Shown in pieces: positions 49,259-57,359 of a stretch of 64,000 bases of DNA. The notes beneath the pieces are model-generated. The model saw nothing but the letters and a program-made list of their open reading frames with translations, ran no database searches and had not been told where the DNA came from. Each line of letters starts with the position of its first letter. Position 1 is the stretch's first letter. The stretch is from Bacteroidales bacterium (GTDB lineage: Bacteria; Bacteroidota; Bacteroidia; Bacteroidales; UBA932), in the NCBI GenBank assembly GCA_017550525.1, contig JAFZOU010000039.1, positions 27,311 through 91,310 on the forward strand, read 5' to 3'. The position numbers were made by a program, and so were the translations under genes.

Positions 49259-50551
49259 CTATCTAATCTTCAATAGTGCCAATGTACTAACAGCCAGTAT
49301 GATTCCCACAATCCAGAAACGGATGGTGATCTTTGCCTCGTGCTGGGCGGGAACCGGTTTGGGGAAAAGGACGGGGCCTTCCGGGGCCTTCTTGTCCTGA
49401 TAATGGTGGTGGAGGGGAGTCATGCTCCAGATACGCCTTCCGGTGCCGTACTTCTTACGCGTGTACTTGAAATAGAACCTCTGCATGAGGACGGAGAGGC
49501 TCTCCATGAAGAAAATGCCGCAGAGGAGGGGCAGGAGCAGCTCCTTACGCATAAGGACTGCGCTCACGCCAATCACGCCGCCAATTGTGAGACTTCCCGT
49601 GTCTCCCATGAATACCTGGGCGGGGAAAGAGTTGTACCACAGGAATCCGATGAGTGCCCCCACAAAGGCGCTCATGAAGATGGCAATCTCTCCACTGCCG
49701 GGGATGTACATGATGTTAAGGTAGTTAGAGTCTATCAGGTTGCCCCCCAGCCAAGCCAGGATGCCTAATACAACTCCAACAATGGCCGATGTTCCCGCCG
49801 CAAGTCCATCCAACCCGTCAGTGAGATTGGTTCCGTTGGAGCAGGCGGTAATTACCAGCACTATCATCAGAACATATATTGCCCATTTTGCGTACCAGCC
49901 CCAGGTGCCCTTCACGGGGGAGAGCCAGCGATAATCAAACTCGTGGTTCTTTACAAAGGGGATGGTAGTCTTTGTACTTTTCACAACATCTTCCTCCTGA
50001 TATCGGCCACTTGTAACGGTGGTCTCGGTCTCCAGGGTGCGCTCTACGCTCTCCTTGACCTCCACTTTCTCACGCACCACGATGTCCGGGCTCATCCAGA
50101 CGGTGAGGCCCACAATGAATCCCAGCACTATCTGGCCAAGGAGCTTGCCTTTCTCAGACATACCCTCCTTGTTGTGCCTGAACACCTTTATATAGTCATC
50201 GGCAAAACCAAGGGCACCGCACCAGAGCGTGCTCACAAGGAGAAGGATAACGTAGATATTGGTTAGGTCGCACCAGAGGAGTACGCCGGTCAGGATGCTC
50301 AGGATAATGATTATTCCGCCCATGGTGGGAGTGCCCTTCTTCTGGATCTGGCCCTCCAGGCCAAGGTCACGGACAGTCTCCCCAATCTGCTTTTTCTGCA
50401 GGAGGCGGATAATCTTCTTGCCGGCAATCATGGCAACAAGAACGGCCGTGACGGCCGCCGCCATGGCGCGGAAGCTAAGGAAGTTAATGAGTCCCATTCC
50501 GGGGAAGTCTGCCCCCAGGCCCTCAAGATAGTGAATGAGGTGGAAGATCAT
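49259..50551 (-). CDS. mraY: Phospho-N-acetylmuramoyl-pentapeptide transferase
   Basis: MraY makes lipid I at the inner membrane. The protein has 430 residues with about ten membrane helices. Catalytic motifs are FADDYIKV, NGTNLTDGLDGLAAGTSA and the HHH-type MTPLHHHYQ. Between helices, residues about 155-205 form a charged extra segment (ETETTVTSGRYQEEDVVKSTK) that is absent from E. coli MraY (360 residues) but usual in Bacteroidota. The start overlaps the murE stop by 4 bases. Confidence 0.97.
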   Translation of the reverse strand: MIFHLIHYLEGLGADFPGMGLINFLSFRAMAAAVTAVLVAMIAGKKIIRLLQKKQIGETVRDLGLEGQIQKKGTPTMGGIIIILSILTGVLLWCDLTNIYVILLLVSTLWCGALGFADDYIKVFRHNKEGMSEKGKLLGQIVLGFIVGLTVWMSPDIVVREKVEVKESVERTLETETTVTSGRYQEEDVVKSTKTTIPFVKNHEFDYRWLSPVKGTWGWYAKWAIYVLMIVLVITACSNGTNLTDGLDGLAAGTSAIVGVVLGILAWLGGNLIDSNYLNIMYIPGSGEIAIFMSAFVGALIGFLWYNSFPAQVFMGDTGSLTIGGVIGVSAVLMRKELLLPLLCGIFFMESLSVLMQRFYFKYTRKKYGTGRRIWSMTPLHHHYQDKKAPEGPVLFPKPVPAQHEAKITIRFWIVGIILAVSTLALLKIR

Positions 50552-52059
50552 TGCATTATAAGTTTAAAGGTTTCAGTCACAATTTCTTTCTCGTCAAAAT
50601 GACGTTTTTCACGGCCCACTATCTGGTAAGTCTCGTGGCCCTTTCCTGCAAGGAGGATGGTGGCGCACTCCGGAGCCGTGAGGATGGCGGTGCGGATAGC
50701 CTCCCTGCGGTCTTCAATCACAATGGACTTTGCAAGGCCCTTGGTGGTGAGGCCTGTTTTGATTTCATCAATAATGGCCGATGGCACCTCCGTACGGGGG
50801 TTGTCGGACGTGATCACAAGGCGGTCGGCAAGGTCCTCGGCAATCTTTGCCATCTCAGGGCGCTTGGTGCGGTCTCGGTCTCCGCCGCAGCCGAACAGGC
50901 ATATGAGCTGCCTCTTGGGCGCAATTGCGCGGAGAGTCTTAAGGACATTCTCCAGGGCATCCGGAGTGTGGGCGTAGTCGATGATAACGCTAAGGCCCCT
51001 TGGACCGTTGAGGTTCTCAAGCCTTCCCGGAGCCGGCTCCAGGGAAGAAAGCGCAATGAGAGTCTCCTCCGGCTTTGCTCCAAGGCAAACCGCCGCAGAG
51101 TAGATGGCAAGAAGGTTATATGCGTTGTGCTCGCCAATGAGCCTGCACCAGACCTCGGTTCCGTCCACCTTCAGGAGCATCCCGTCAAAGCTCTGCTCCA
51201 TTACGCGGGCGGTATGATCCGCAAGGCCCTTGACGGAATAGGACACCACTTTGGCCGATGTATTCTGCACCATCACGCTGCCGTGCTTGTCGTCCGTATT
51301 GATAAGGGCAATTGCCTTTGCGGGCAAGTTGTCAAAGAACAGCTTCTTGCAGCGGAGGTACTCTGCAAACGTCTTGTGGTAGTCCAGGTGGTCGTGGGTA
51401 AGGTTGGAGAAAATGCCCATTGCAAACTCCAGCCCCGTCACGCGGTCCTGCTCCACGCCAATGGAGCTGACCTCCATGAAGCAGTACTGACAGCCCTTAT
51501 CCACCATCCTTGCCAGAAGGCTGTTAAGGGTGATGGGATCCACTGTAGTGTTTGAAGTCTCCAGCCTCTCGTCGTCCACATAATTTGCAATAGTGGACAG
51601 CAGACCGCAGCTGTAACCCATGCTCTTGAAAAGCCTGTACAGCAGCGTCACGGTAGTGGTCTTGCCGTTAGTTCCGGTAATCCCCACCAGAGTCAGCTTC
51701 CCGGACGGATGCCCGTAATACTCATCTGCAATCAGCGCCAGTGCCTTCCGGCTGTTCTCCACGACCTCGAACTCTATTCCGGAGGGAGTGCACACCCCGG
51801 AATCGTCGGCTGCGCCGACCCCTCCCACTGCCTGCGGCAGCGGGCCCCTCCCTCTTACGCGGCCGAGGGTGGCCACGGATTCCGGGGTGTGTACTCCCTC
51901 CGGAATCTCTTCGCACACGATGCCTGTGGCACCGTTGTCGATGGCGGCCTGGATATAGGCGTGACCGTCACTTTCATGGCCGCGTACGGCTATGAAAAGC
52001 GCTCCGGGAACAACCTTCCTGGAATCGGCAGTAATCAATGTGTAATCCCTATAGTTCAT
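50548..52059 (-). CDS. murE: UDP-MurNAc-tripeptide ligase MurE, with a palindromic insertion
   Basis: MurE adds the third stem residue; the motif DNPRTE indicates meso-diaminopimelate. The protein has 503 residues. The ATP loop is GITGTNGKTTTVTLLY, and NLTHDHLDYH is present. Residues about 52-95, between CEEIPEG and IEFEVVENSRKAL in the N-terminal domain, are encoded by a cloverleaf element in frame. Homologues have a loop of only a few residues there. The inserted part reads TLGRVRGRGPLPQAVGG in the middle and is flanked by the near-repeats GVHTP and GVCTP. Because the gene is essential and uninterrupted, the insertion must be tolerated. Confidence 0.96.
   Translation of the reverse strand: MNYRDYTLITADSRKVVPGALFIAVRGHESDGHAYIQAAIDNGATGIVCEEIPEGVHTPESVATLGRVRGRGPLPQAVGGVGAADDSGVCTPSGIEFEVVENSRKALALIADEYYGHPSGKLTLVGITGTNGKTTTVTLLYRLFKSMGYSCGLLSTIANYVDDERLETSNTTVDPITLNSLLARMVDKGCQYCFMEVSSIGVEQDRVTGLEFAMGIFSNLTHDHLDYHKTFAEYLRCKKLFFDNLPAKAIALINTDDKHGSVMVQNTSAKVVSYSVKGLADHTARVMEQSFDGMLLKVDGTEVWCRLIGEHNAYNLLAIYSAAVCLGAKPEETLIALSSLEPAPGRLENLNGPRGLSVIIDYAHTPDALENVLKTLRAIAPKRQLICLFGCGGDRDRTKRPEMAKIAEDLADRLVITSDNPRTEVPSAIIDEIKTGLTTKGLAKSIVIEDRREAIRTAILTAPECATILLAGKGHETYQIVGREKRHFDEKEIVTETFKLIMQ
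51776..51906 (+). repeat. Cloverleaf palindromic element, copy in murE
   Basis: 29-bp arms with one mismatch (51776-51804, 51878-51906) enclose hairpins at 51805-51819 (GTCGGC/GCCGAC), 51824-51844 (CCCACTGCC/GGCAGCGGG) and 51861-51874 (GGCC/GGCC). It lies in reverse relative to murE, so the gene reads the opposite strand from the one read in ribF. Confidence 0.9.
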
Positions 52060-53978
52060 TTCTTGTCAGTCATTTCCGGCACTTTGGCGGTGGGACGGAG
52101 TTCCGGGCGCCAGGTGTCATCCAGTGCGTAAATCTTGTCAACAATCTCCCTTACAGCCAGGGCGGGCTTGGTGCCGCCGTAGAAGTTGCGGTGGCTGGGG
52201 TAGGAGTACACCGTCACAAGGATGGTGTACTTGGGGTCATGCTCCTCATCGGCCGGGAAAAAGCCCACGAAGGTGCCCTGGAACTTCTTCCTGCCCTGGG
52301 CGTCGGAGTAAGGGTCCCTGCTGCCGCTGCGTTCATCGGCCGATAAAACCACGCGCGCGGTGCCCGTCTTTCCTGCGACGGAGAGCTTTGCGCTCTTAAG
52401 CCTTGTGGCGGTACCGGTGTTCACAACGGCGCGAAGGGCCCTTGTCACTGTGTCGGCCGTAGCGGGGGAGCAGATGCTTGCGTTGAGGGCGCTGGGCTCG
52501 AACTTCCTCAGGACCTTGCCGTCCTTCTCTATGCTCTCCACAAGGTAAGGCTTCATCATGGTGCCCTTGTTGGCAATGCCGTTGTAGAAGGTTGCGATGT
52601 GGAGTGGAGTCACGCTTATGCTGTATCCGTAGGCGGTGGTACCAAGGGTGGTTTTGGACCAGGCGGGAGTGCCTGGACGGTTCACCACGGGCGTGCCAAG
52701 GCCGGGGATGTCAAAGTCGAAGGCTTCGCCAAGCCTGTAGGAATAGATGTGGTCGAACATCTCCTGGGGCTGCTTTCCGTAATAATTCTCTGCCAGATAC
52801 GTGAATACGTAGTTGGATGAGATCTCAAAGCCGTGCATCACGCTGATGTCCCTTCGCCCCGTCTCCCTCTGGTAATCCAGGATATGGACGTCCTGGTTGT
52901 AGCCGCCGGGAACAAAGCCGTTGTTGGTGGGGATGGTCTGCTCCAGGGTCTTCACGTAGCCGTCTTCCACCAGGGAAAGGAGGGTGACGGTCTTCATCAC
53001 TGAGCCCTGCTCTCCAACCTGGCGGAGGACAAGGTTCTCACGCTCCCAGAGGGTGGTCTGGGGCGTTGCGCCGCGGGAGAGATTCACCATCGCGCGGATG
53101 GCGCCGGTCTTGGCCTCCATTATGATGCAGATGCCGGCGCGGACTTCATCGTCACCGTCAATCTGTGCGCGGAGGGCTTTATCGGCAATATCCTGGAAAT
53201 CCACGTTGAGGGTGGTCCTGAGGTCGTTTCCGTCCTTTACCTGCACGGTGATGGAGTCAAGGTCCCTTACCCAGGAGCCGTCGTCCGTGACCCTTCTCCA
53301 CTCATAGCCGTCGCGGCCGTGAAGCTCAGAGTCAAAGCTGTTTTCAAGGCCGATACGGTTCTGCTCCTTCACGTATCCAATCACGCGGCGGGCCAGGGAG
53401 TCGTAGGGGTAGATGCGCTCCTGATGGGCTTCCACTATGAGGCCGCCGCGGTAAGAGCCCTCCTTGTACAGGGGGAAAGTCTGGATGCGACGGAGAGTCT
53501 CAAGATCCACGTTCTTTCTTATGAGGAGGTACTTGGAGCCTTTCTCACGGCCTTTAAGGATTGCATCGGCCCAGCCATCAGCGCTCTTTTCGCGGAATTC
53601 TCCGGCAAGGGCAACGGCAAGCTGACGGGCCTTACCCTGCCACACGCGCTCCAGGCTGTCCTTTCCGGACTCCTTGTAGCTCTGCTTTAGCACGGTGCAG
53701 TCCATGTGGAGGTCGTACAGGGGGGCCGATATTGCCATAGGCCTTCCGTCCGTAGCAAGGATACGGCCGCGGACCGGGAGATCCACATGCTTCTGGACAA
53801 CGGGCCGGAACAGGCCGATAACACGGTCGTCAACGGTGTAGGACGCCTGGATCTTGATAATCCAGGCCACGATGGCCACTCCCAGCACAAGGAACAGCAG
53901 GGACAGGAAGAACATAACCACGTGGATTCTGTCGCGGTTCTGGATGGTGTCCTGTATTTCGCTCTGCCTGGAGCTCAT
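52056..53978 (-). CDS. ftsI: Division transpeptidase, penicillin-binding protein (FtsI/PBP3 type)
   Basis: The protein has 640 residues. A single N-terminal membrane helix (about 20-42) is followed by a PBP dimerisation domain (PVRGRILATDGRPMAIS). The transpeptidase domain has SxxK at Ser 326 to Lys 329 (GSVMKT), the SSN motif in EISSNYVFTYL, and KTG in VAGKTGTARV. It crosslinks septal murein with FtsW. Its place between ftsL and murE is the standard dcw order. The C-terminus lacks the PASTA domains found in some relatives. Confidence 0.95.
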   Translation of the reverse strand: MSSRQSEIQDTIQNRDRIHVVMFFLSLLFLVLGVAIVAWIIKIQASYTVDDRVIGLFRPVVQKHVDLPVRGRILATDGRPMAISAPLYDLHMDCTVLKQSYKESGKDSLERVWQGKARQLAVALAGEFREKSADGWADAILKGREKGSKYLLIRKNVDLETLRRIQTFPLYKEGSYRGGLIVEAHQERIYPYDSLARRVIGYVKEQNRIGLENSFDSELHGRDGYEWRRVTDDGSWVRDLDSITVQVKDGNDLRTTLNVDFQDIADKALRAQIDGDDEVRAGICIIMEAKTGAIRAMVNLSRGATPQTTLWERENLVLRQVGEQGSVMKTVTLLSLVEDGYVKTLEQTIPTNNGFVPGGYNQDVHILDYQRETGRRDISVMHGFEISSNYVFTYLAENYYGKQPQEMFDHIYSYRLGEAFDFDIPGLGTPVVNRPGTPAWSKTTLGTTAYGYSISVTPLHIATFYNGIANKGTMMKPYLVESIEKDGKVLRKFEPSALNASICSPATADTVTRALRAVVNTGTATRLKSAKLSVAGKTGTARVVLSADERSGSRDPYSDAQGRKKFQGTFVGFFPADEEHDPKYTILVTVYSYPSHRNFYGGTKPALAVREIVDKIYALDDTWRPELRPTAKVPEMTDKK

Positions 53979-54316
53979 CTTTTCTTTATCACCGTTGCGG
54001 GTTCCTTTGGCATTGCGGCCTCGGAGCCCAGTTTCTTAAGTCTTGTTTCTGTGGCCGATGCACTCTTTATCTTCACCAGCGCGGCCTCGCTTTCAGTATG
54101 ATGGATCCTCAGTTCCTCGATGGCCGCCTTGTTGGCGCCGGCGCGGGTGAGGGTCTTGTCCACTTTGAGGCTCAGCATAATTGAGAGCCACATGAGGAGG
54201 AACACGTACATCACGTGGATGTAGTATTTGTCGGCCCTTACCTTCAGGAGAAGGTCTCCGTTCCTGAGGGCCCTGTATGCGTTACGCACTGAAAGCCAGA
54301 AATTCTTTACGCTCAT
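53975..54316 (-). CDS. ftsL: FtsL-like divisome protein
   Basis: The protein has 113 residues. A cytoplasmic start is followed by one membrane helix (about 32-50, YIHVMYVFLLMWLSIMLSL), then a periplasmic helical region with heptad-like spacing (ELRIHHTESEAALVKIKS). This is the topology of FtsL, and the gene has the FtsL position, overlapping rsmH and ftsI by 4 bases on each side. Sequence conservation is weak, as is usual in the family. Confidence 0.82.
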   Translation of the reverse strand: MSVKNFWLSVRNAYRALRNGDLLLKVRADKYYIHVMYVFLLMWLSIMLSLKVDKTLTRAGANKAAIEELRIHHTESEAALVKIKSASATETRLKKLGSEAAMPKEPATVIKKR

Positions 54317-55386
54317 TGCCCGGCCCTCCCGTCATGCCCGACTTGATCGGGCATCTCTTTCTTTTGTGCTATCCTTAACTTGGCGCTTCTGGCGCGGGTG
54401 TTGCCGGCAATCTCTTCCTCTGCGGGGAGGATGGGCTTGCGGTTCACGGCCTCCAGGGGGGTATCGGCCCGTCCAAAGACGTCCTGCTGCAGGATTCCTT
54501 CAACGTTGCCGGTTTTGATGAAGTTCTTCACCATACGGTCCTCAAGGCTGTGGTAGGTGATTACCACAAGGCGGCCGCCGGGTTTAAGGCTTGCGGCTGC
54601 GCCTTCCAGGAACTTCTCTAGGGAGCGCATCTCTCCGTTCACCTCTATCCTCAGGGCCTGGTAAATCTTTGCAAGGACCTTGTGCTCCGCGCCCTTTGGC
54701 AGCACTTTGGCTACCGCGCGGTCAAGGTCTCCGGTGGTTGCAATGGGGCGGGCCTCCGCGATGAGCCTTGCAACGTTACGGGCACCGTCCACCTCGCCGT
54801 AGAGTTTCAGGATGCGCTCAAGGTCATCGGCCTCATAAGTGTTCACAACGTCTGCGGCGGTGAGCTTTGCGCCCTGGTTCATACGCATATCAAGGGGCGC
54901 TTCCTCATACCTGAAGCTGAATCCGCGCTCTGCGGTGTCAAACTGATGGGAGCTTACGCCAAGATCGGCCAGGATGCCGTCGAACACTGCGGGTCCGGAG
55001 GAGACAGACTCTCCAGAATCCGTGGCCACCCTCGGCCGCGTAAGAGGGAGGGGCCCGCCGGCTTGCCGGTGGGAAGGGTCGCGAAGCGACGATTCGGGAG
55101 AGTCTGTTTCCTCCGAACCGGCCTCACGACTGAGTTGTTCGGCGTAATTCTCTATGAAGCGGAAGTTGTTGTGGATGAGGGTGAGCCTGGGGTCCTTGAG
55201 GGCTCCCTCTATGGCATCGATGTCACGATCGAAGGCGATGACTCTCCCGTCACCGGATAAGCGTGAAAGTATGGCAGCGGTGTGTCCACCGCCTCCGAAA
55301 GTGGCATCTGCGTATGTTCCGTTGGGATTTGTGATGAGTGAGGAAACACTTTCCTCAAGCAGCACGGGGATATGATATTCTGACAT
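54313..55386 (-). CDS. rsmH: 16S rRNA m4C1402 methyltransferase, with palindromic insertion and REP-coded tail
   Basis: RsmH (MraW) methylates C1402 in the ribosomal P site. The protein has 357 residues. The SAM motif is ADATFGGGGHTAAIL; ILADLGVSSHQFD and the C-terminal ITYHSLEDRMVKNF are diagnostic. Residues about 90-132, between FIENYAEQ and VFDGILADLG, come from a cloverleaf element (read as SSLRDPSHRQAGGPLPLTR in the middle). The last residues (MPDQVGHDG at 344-352) are encoded by a REP-like palindrome. Homologues are about 300-310 residues long. It overlaps ftsL by 4 bases. Confidence 0.95.
   Translation of the reverse strand: MSEYHIPVLLEESVSSLITNPNGTYADATFGGGGHTAAILSRLSGDGRVIAFDRDIDAIEGALKDPRLTLIHNNFRFIENYAEQLSREAGSEETDSPESSLRDPSHRQAGGPLPLTRPRVATDSGESVSSGPAVFDGILADLGVSSHQFDTAERGFSFRYEEAPLDMRMNQGAKLTAADVVNTYEADDLERILKLYGEVDGARNVARLIAEARPIATTGDLDRAVAKVLPKGAEHKVLAKIYQALRIEVNGEMRSLEKFLEGAAASLKPGGRLVVITYHSLEDRMVKNFIKTGNVEGILQQDVFGRADTPLEAVNRKPILPAEEEIAGNTRARSAKLRIAQKKEMPDQVGHDGRAGQ
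54331..54357 (+). repeat. REP-like palindrome forming the end of rsmH
   Basis: Ends GTCAT and ATCTC with the stem ATGCCCGA/TCGGGCAT around CTTGA. Read on the minus strand it encodes MPDQVGHDG just before the RsmH stop. Confidence 0.8.
54993..55118 (-). repeat. Cloverleaf palindromic element, copy in rsmH
   Basis: 28-bp arms with three mismatches (54993-55020, 55091-55118) enclose hairpins at 55024-55037 (GGCC/GGCC), 55054-55073 (CCCGCCGGC/GCCGGTGGG, one G-T) and 55078-55090 (GTCGC/GCGAC). It lies in the same orientation relative to its gene as the ribF copy. Confidence 0.9.
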
Positions 55387-55400
55387 TCCTGAGACCTCCC

Positions 55401-55862
55401 TTACTTCTTGGCGGAGAGTCTCTGAGCGGAAAGTTTGAATTCCTCGTCTGTCATCAGGGAGGCCTCATAGGTCTCCTTGGCCCAGATCTGAAGCTTGTAA
55501 CCGATTCCGCTAAGTACTACTTCCCTTGTAATACCTGCCTTTTCAAGTAACTCTGCGGGGATGTTGAGCCTGCCCAGTTTACCGTCCGGGACAATGGCGT
55601 ACACGCCCTCGTTGTACTTGGTCCAAAAGTTAGCGTCTTCAGTACTGAGTTCAGGGTCAAGGCCTTCCAGCACCTTGTCACTCCTGCGGGCCCACTCCTG
55701 GTAAGCAAACAGGTCCAAGCAGCGCTGCTGGACGTTTTTCTTGACGATGAGGGTCATATCCTCCAGGCCTTCCTTGACCATGGCGTCACGGAAGATGGCA
55801 GGGAACACGATGCGTCCCTTGTCATCCACTTTGCCGCTGGCTTTGCCGAAGAATCTGACCAT
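55401..55862 (-). CDS. mraZ: MraZ, regulator of the dcw cluster
   Basis: MraZ is an AbrB-fold protein that binds repeats in its own promoter and represses the dcw operon in E. coli. The protein has 153 residues, with two SpoVT/AbrB-like halves (KVDDKGRIVFPAIFRD and LPGKLGRL-type in PDGKLGRLNIPAELLEKAG). It is the first gene of the cluster, with a promoter box at 55891. Direct GTGGG-type repeats as in E. coli were not found next to that box. Confidence 0.93.
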   Translation of the reverse strand: MVRFFGKASGKVDDKGRIVFPAIFRDAMVKEGLEDMTLIVKKNVQQRCLDLFAYQEWARRSDKVLEGLDPELSTEDANFWTKYNEGVYAIVPDGKLGRLNIPAELLEKAGITREVVLSGIGYKLQIWAKETYEASLMTDEEFKLSAQRLSAKK

Positions 55863-55890
55863 AAATTTCTAATACTTTCACGCTTGGGTA

Positions 55891-55898
55891 CAAAGGTA
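55891..55898 (-). promoter_or_regulatory. Promoter -7 box for the dcw cluster
   Basis: TACCTTTG on the minus strand, 28 bases upstream of the mraZ ATG. It lies in an AT-rich stretch. Confidence 0.75.
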
Positions 55899-56006
55899 AT
55901 AAAAATTTTCCATTTTCTACCATTTTCTTCCAAATTTTTCCACAAATTTCTTTTTGGCCGGATTTTGCACCTTTTCGCTCTTCCCACCCTCTCTTGTAAT
56001 GCCGAT

Positions 56007-56118
56007 GCGGTGGGGGTTAAGTGTTTGGTGCACAGTGAGTTACAGCGTTGTTTGGGATTACCGGTAATCCCAAACAACTGCGTAAGTGATTGAGTATAAA
56101 CAAATTAGCCTCCACCGC
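56007..56118. repeat. 112-bp palindrome (family D), copy 2, with a substituted centre
   Basis: Termini GCGGTGGGGG and CCTCCACCGC match the other copies. The central stem is different: a perfect 32-bp palindrome at 56047-56078 (GTTGTTTGGGATTACC and its complement). Overall length is again 112 bp. Confidence 0.85.
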
Positions 56119-56139
56119 AACAACTGCAGTGGAGGCTAA
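56104..56139 (-). terminator. Probable terminator of upp
   Basis: The stem TTAGCCTCCAC/GTGGAGGCTAA is perfect over 11 bp. It begins within the family D repeat and ends 23 bases before the upp stop. On the minus strand it is followed by TTGTTTATA. Confidence 0.6.
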
Positions 56140-56161
56140 ATATGGGGCCCGAACGGGCGGC

Positions 56162-56815
56162 TTAGAGTTTGCCGCCGAAGGCCAGGTCTCCGGCGTCTCC
56201 TATGCCGGGGATGATGTAGCTTTGGCTGGTGAGTTCCTCATCTATAGCTGCCACCCAGAGAGTGTATTCTGGGCCGAAGACTTGGCAAAGATGGTCTACG
56301 GCATAGCGGCTGGCTACGGGAACAACAAGGTGCACACGGGCGGGGATGCCGCCTTCCTCGTGGAGCTTTTCAATGCCCACTTCCATGGAGGAGCCGGTGG
56401 CAAGAAGGGCATCGGCCAAAATAAGAGTCTTGTCCTCAAGGGAGGGGGTGGTGCAGTACTTGGCCTTCACCTTGAAATAGCCAAGTTTGCCGGTGCTTCT
56501 GTAGGCCGATAAGAACGCTGTCTCTGCGTGGTCGAAGAAGCGGAGCATACCCTCCTGGATGGGGAGGCCGGCACGGAGGATGGATGCGATAACAAGCTGG
56601 GTATCAGGCGTTGAGACCTGGGCCACGCCAAGCGGGGTCACTACGTCTTTCACGGAGTATTCCAGGGTTTTGGAGATCTCATAGGCAAAGACTTCTCCTA
56701 CGCGCTCAAGGTTGGTGCGGAAGCGGAGGCTGTCTTTCTGGATGCGGGCGTCACGCAGCTCTGCGAGGAACGATCCCAAAACGGAATTGCTTTCCCCAAT
56801 GTTGTTAACTTTCAT
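56162..56815 (-). CDS. upp: Uracil phosphoribosyltransferase
   Basis: Upp salvages uracil with PRPP to UMP. The protein has 217 residues. The PRPP loop is in LILADALLATGSSMEVGIEKL, ASILRAGLPIQEGML is the family mid-region, and the uracil-binding C-terminus is YIIPGIGDAGDLAFGG. The PRPP motif reads ADALLATGSS rather than the usual DPMLATGGS. It has its own promoter and, together with the lipoprotein gene at 56880, forms a divergent pair. Confidence 0.93.
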   Translation of the reverse strand: MKVNNIGESNSVLGSFLAELRDARIQKDSLRFRTNLERVGEVFAYEISKTLEYSVKDVVTPLGVAQVSTPDTQLVIASILRAGLPIQEGMLRFFDHAETAFLSAYRSTGKLGYFKVKAKYCTTPSLEDKTLILADALLATGSSMEVGIEKLHEEGGIPARVHLVVPVASRYAVDHLCQVFGPEYTLWVAAIDEELTSQSYIIPGIGDAGDLAFGGKL

Positions 56816-56837
56816 GGCACAAGACTTGTTTCAAGCA

Positions 56838-56845
56838 CAAATATA
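56838..56845 (-). promoter_or_regulatory. Promoter -7 box for upp
   Basis: TATATTTG on the minus strand, 22 bases upstream of the upp ATG. Confidence 0.68.
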
Positions 56846-56866
56846 GAAAATTTCCTGAATTTTCAC

Positions 56867-56874
56867 TACCTTTG
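56867..56874 (+). promoter_or_regulatory. Promoter -7 box for the 56880 gene
   Basis: TACCTTTG ends 5 bases before the ATG at 56880. Confidence 0.72.
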
Positions 56875-56879
56875 TAAAG

Positions 56880-57359
56880 ATGAAAACGCTTAGGCGCATA
56901 CTCCTTGCCGTGGCTGCGGCTGCGCTGACCTGCCTTATGGCTGGAAGTTGCGGCGTGTCCAAGATCAAGGACATCAAGCTTGTATCGGCCGGCGTAAAAT
57001 ATATCATCCCCACGTCCCTGCGTACGTTTGACGCTGTGCTGGAACTGGGCGTTGACAATCCCGCCATGACCTTCAACGTGAGCGGCATAGACGGCAACAT
57101 CCGCGTGGATGAAGTGCCTTTTGCAACATTCACTGCCGGGGAAATGATGGTGGAGGGAAAGAAGATCATCCGCTATGAGCTTCCCTGCAGCATTACCCTG
57201 GAGCAGGGGATATCCCTTCTGGATGTCCTCAAGCTCTCCACCCGGCGCTCTCTTGACGGCATAAAGGCCGATATAAACCTGAAGGTTGCCACCAAAAGCG
57301 GCGCCCTCAAGGCCCCTCTCTCCTACAAAAACCTGGATTTAGCAGAATTCTCAAAATGA
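56880..57359 (+). CDS. Lipoprotein with a LEA2-like beta domain
   Basis: The protein has 159 residues. The signal peptide ends MAGSCG with the lipidated Cys near 24. The mature part is a single beta-rich domain (AVLELGVDNPAMTFNVSGIDGNIRVDE) of the late-embryogenesis-abundant type 2 kind often seen in Bacteroidota lipoproteins. No enzymatic residues are evident. It starts a three-gene unit with the SPOR protein and rpoN, overlapping the first by 4 bases. Confidence 0.75.
   Translation: MKTLRRILLAVAAAALTCLMAGSCGVSKIKDIKLVSAGVKYIIPTSLRTFDAVLELGVDNPAMTFNVSGIDGNIRVDEVPFATFTAGEMMVEGKKIIRYELPCSITLEQGISLLDVLKLSTRRSLDGIKADINLKVATKSGALKAPLSYKNLDLAEFSK

Noticed and set aside
40523-55862. Missing murF and ddl as evidence of a broken dcw cluster
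   Set aside because: Bacteroidota commonly keep these genes elsewhere; the remaining order from mraZ to ftsZ is intact with tight overlaps.
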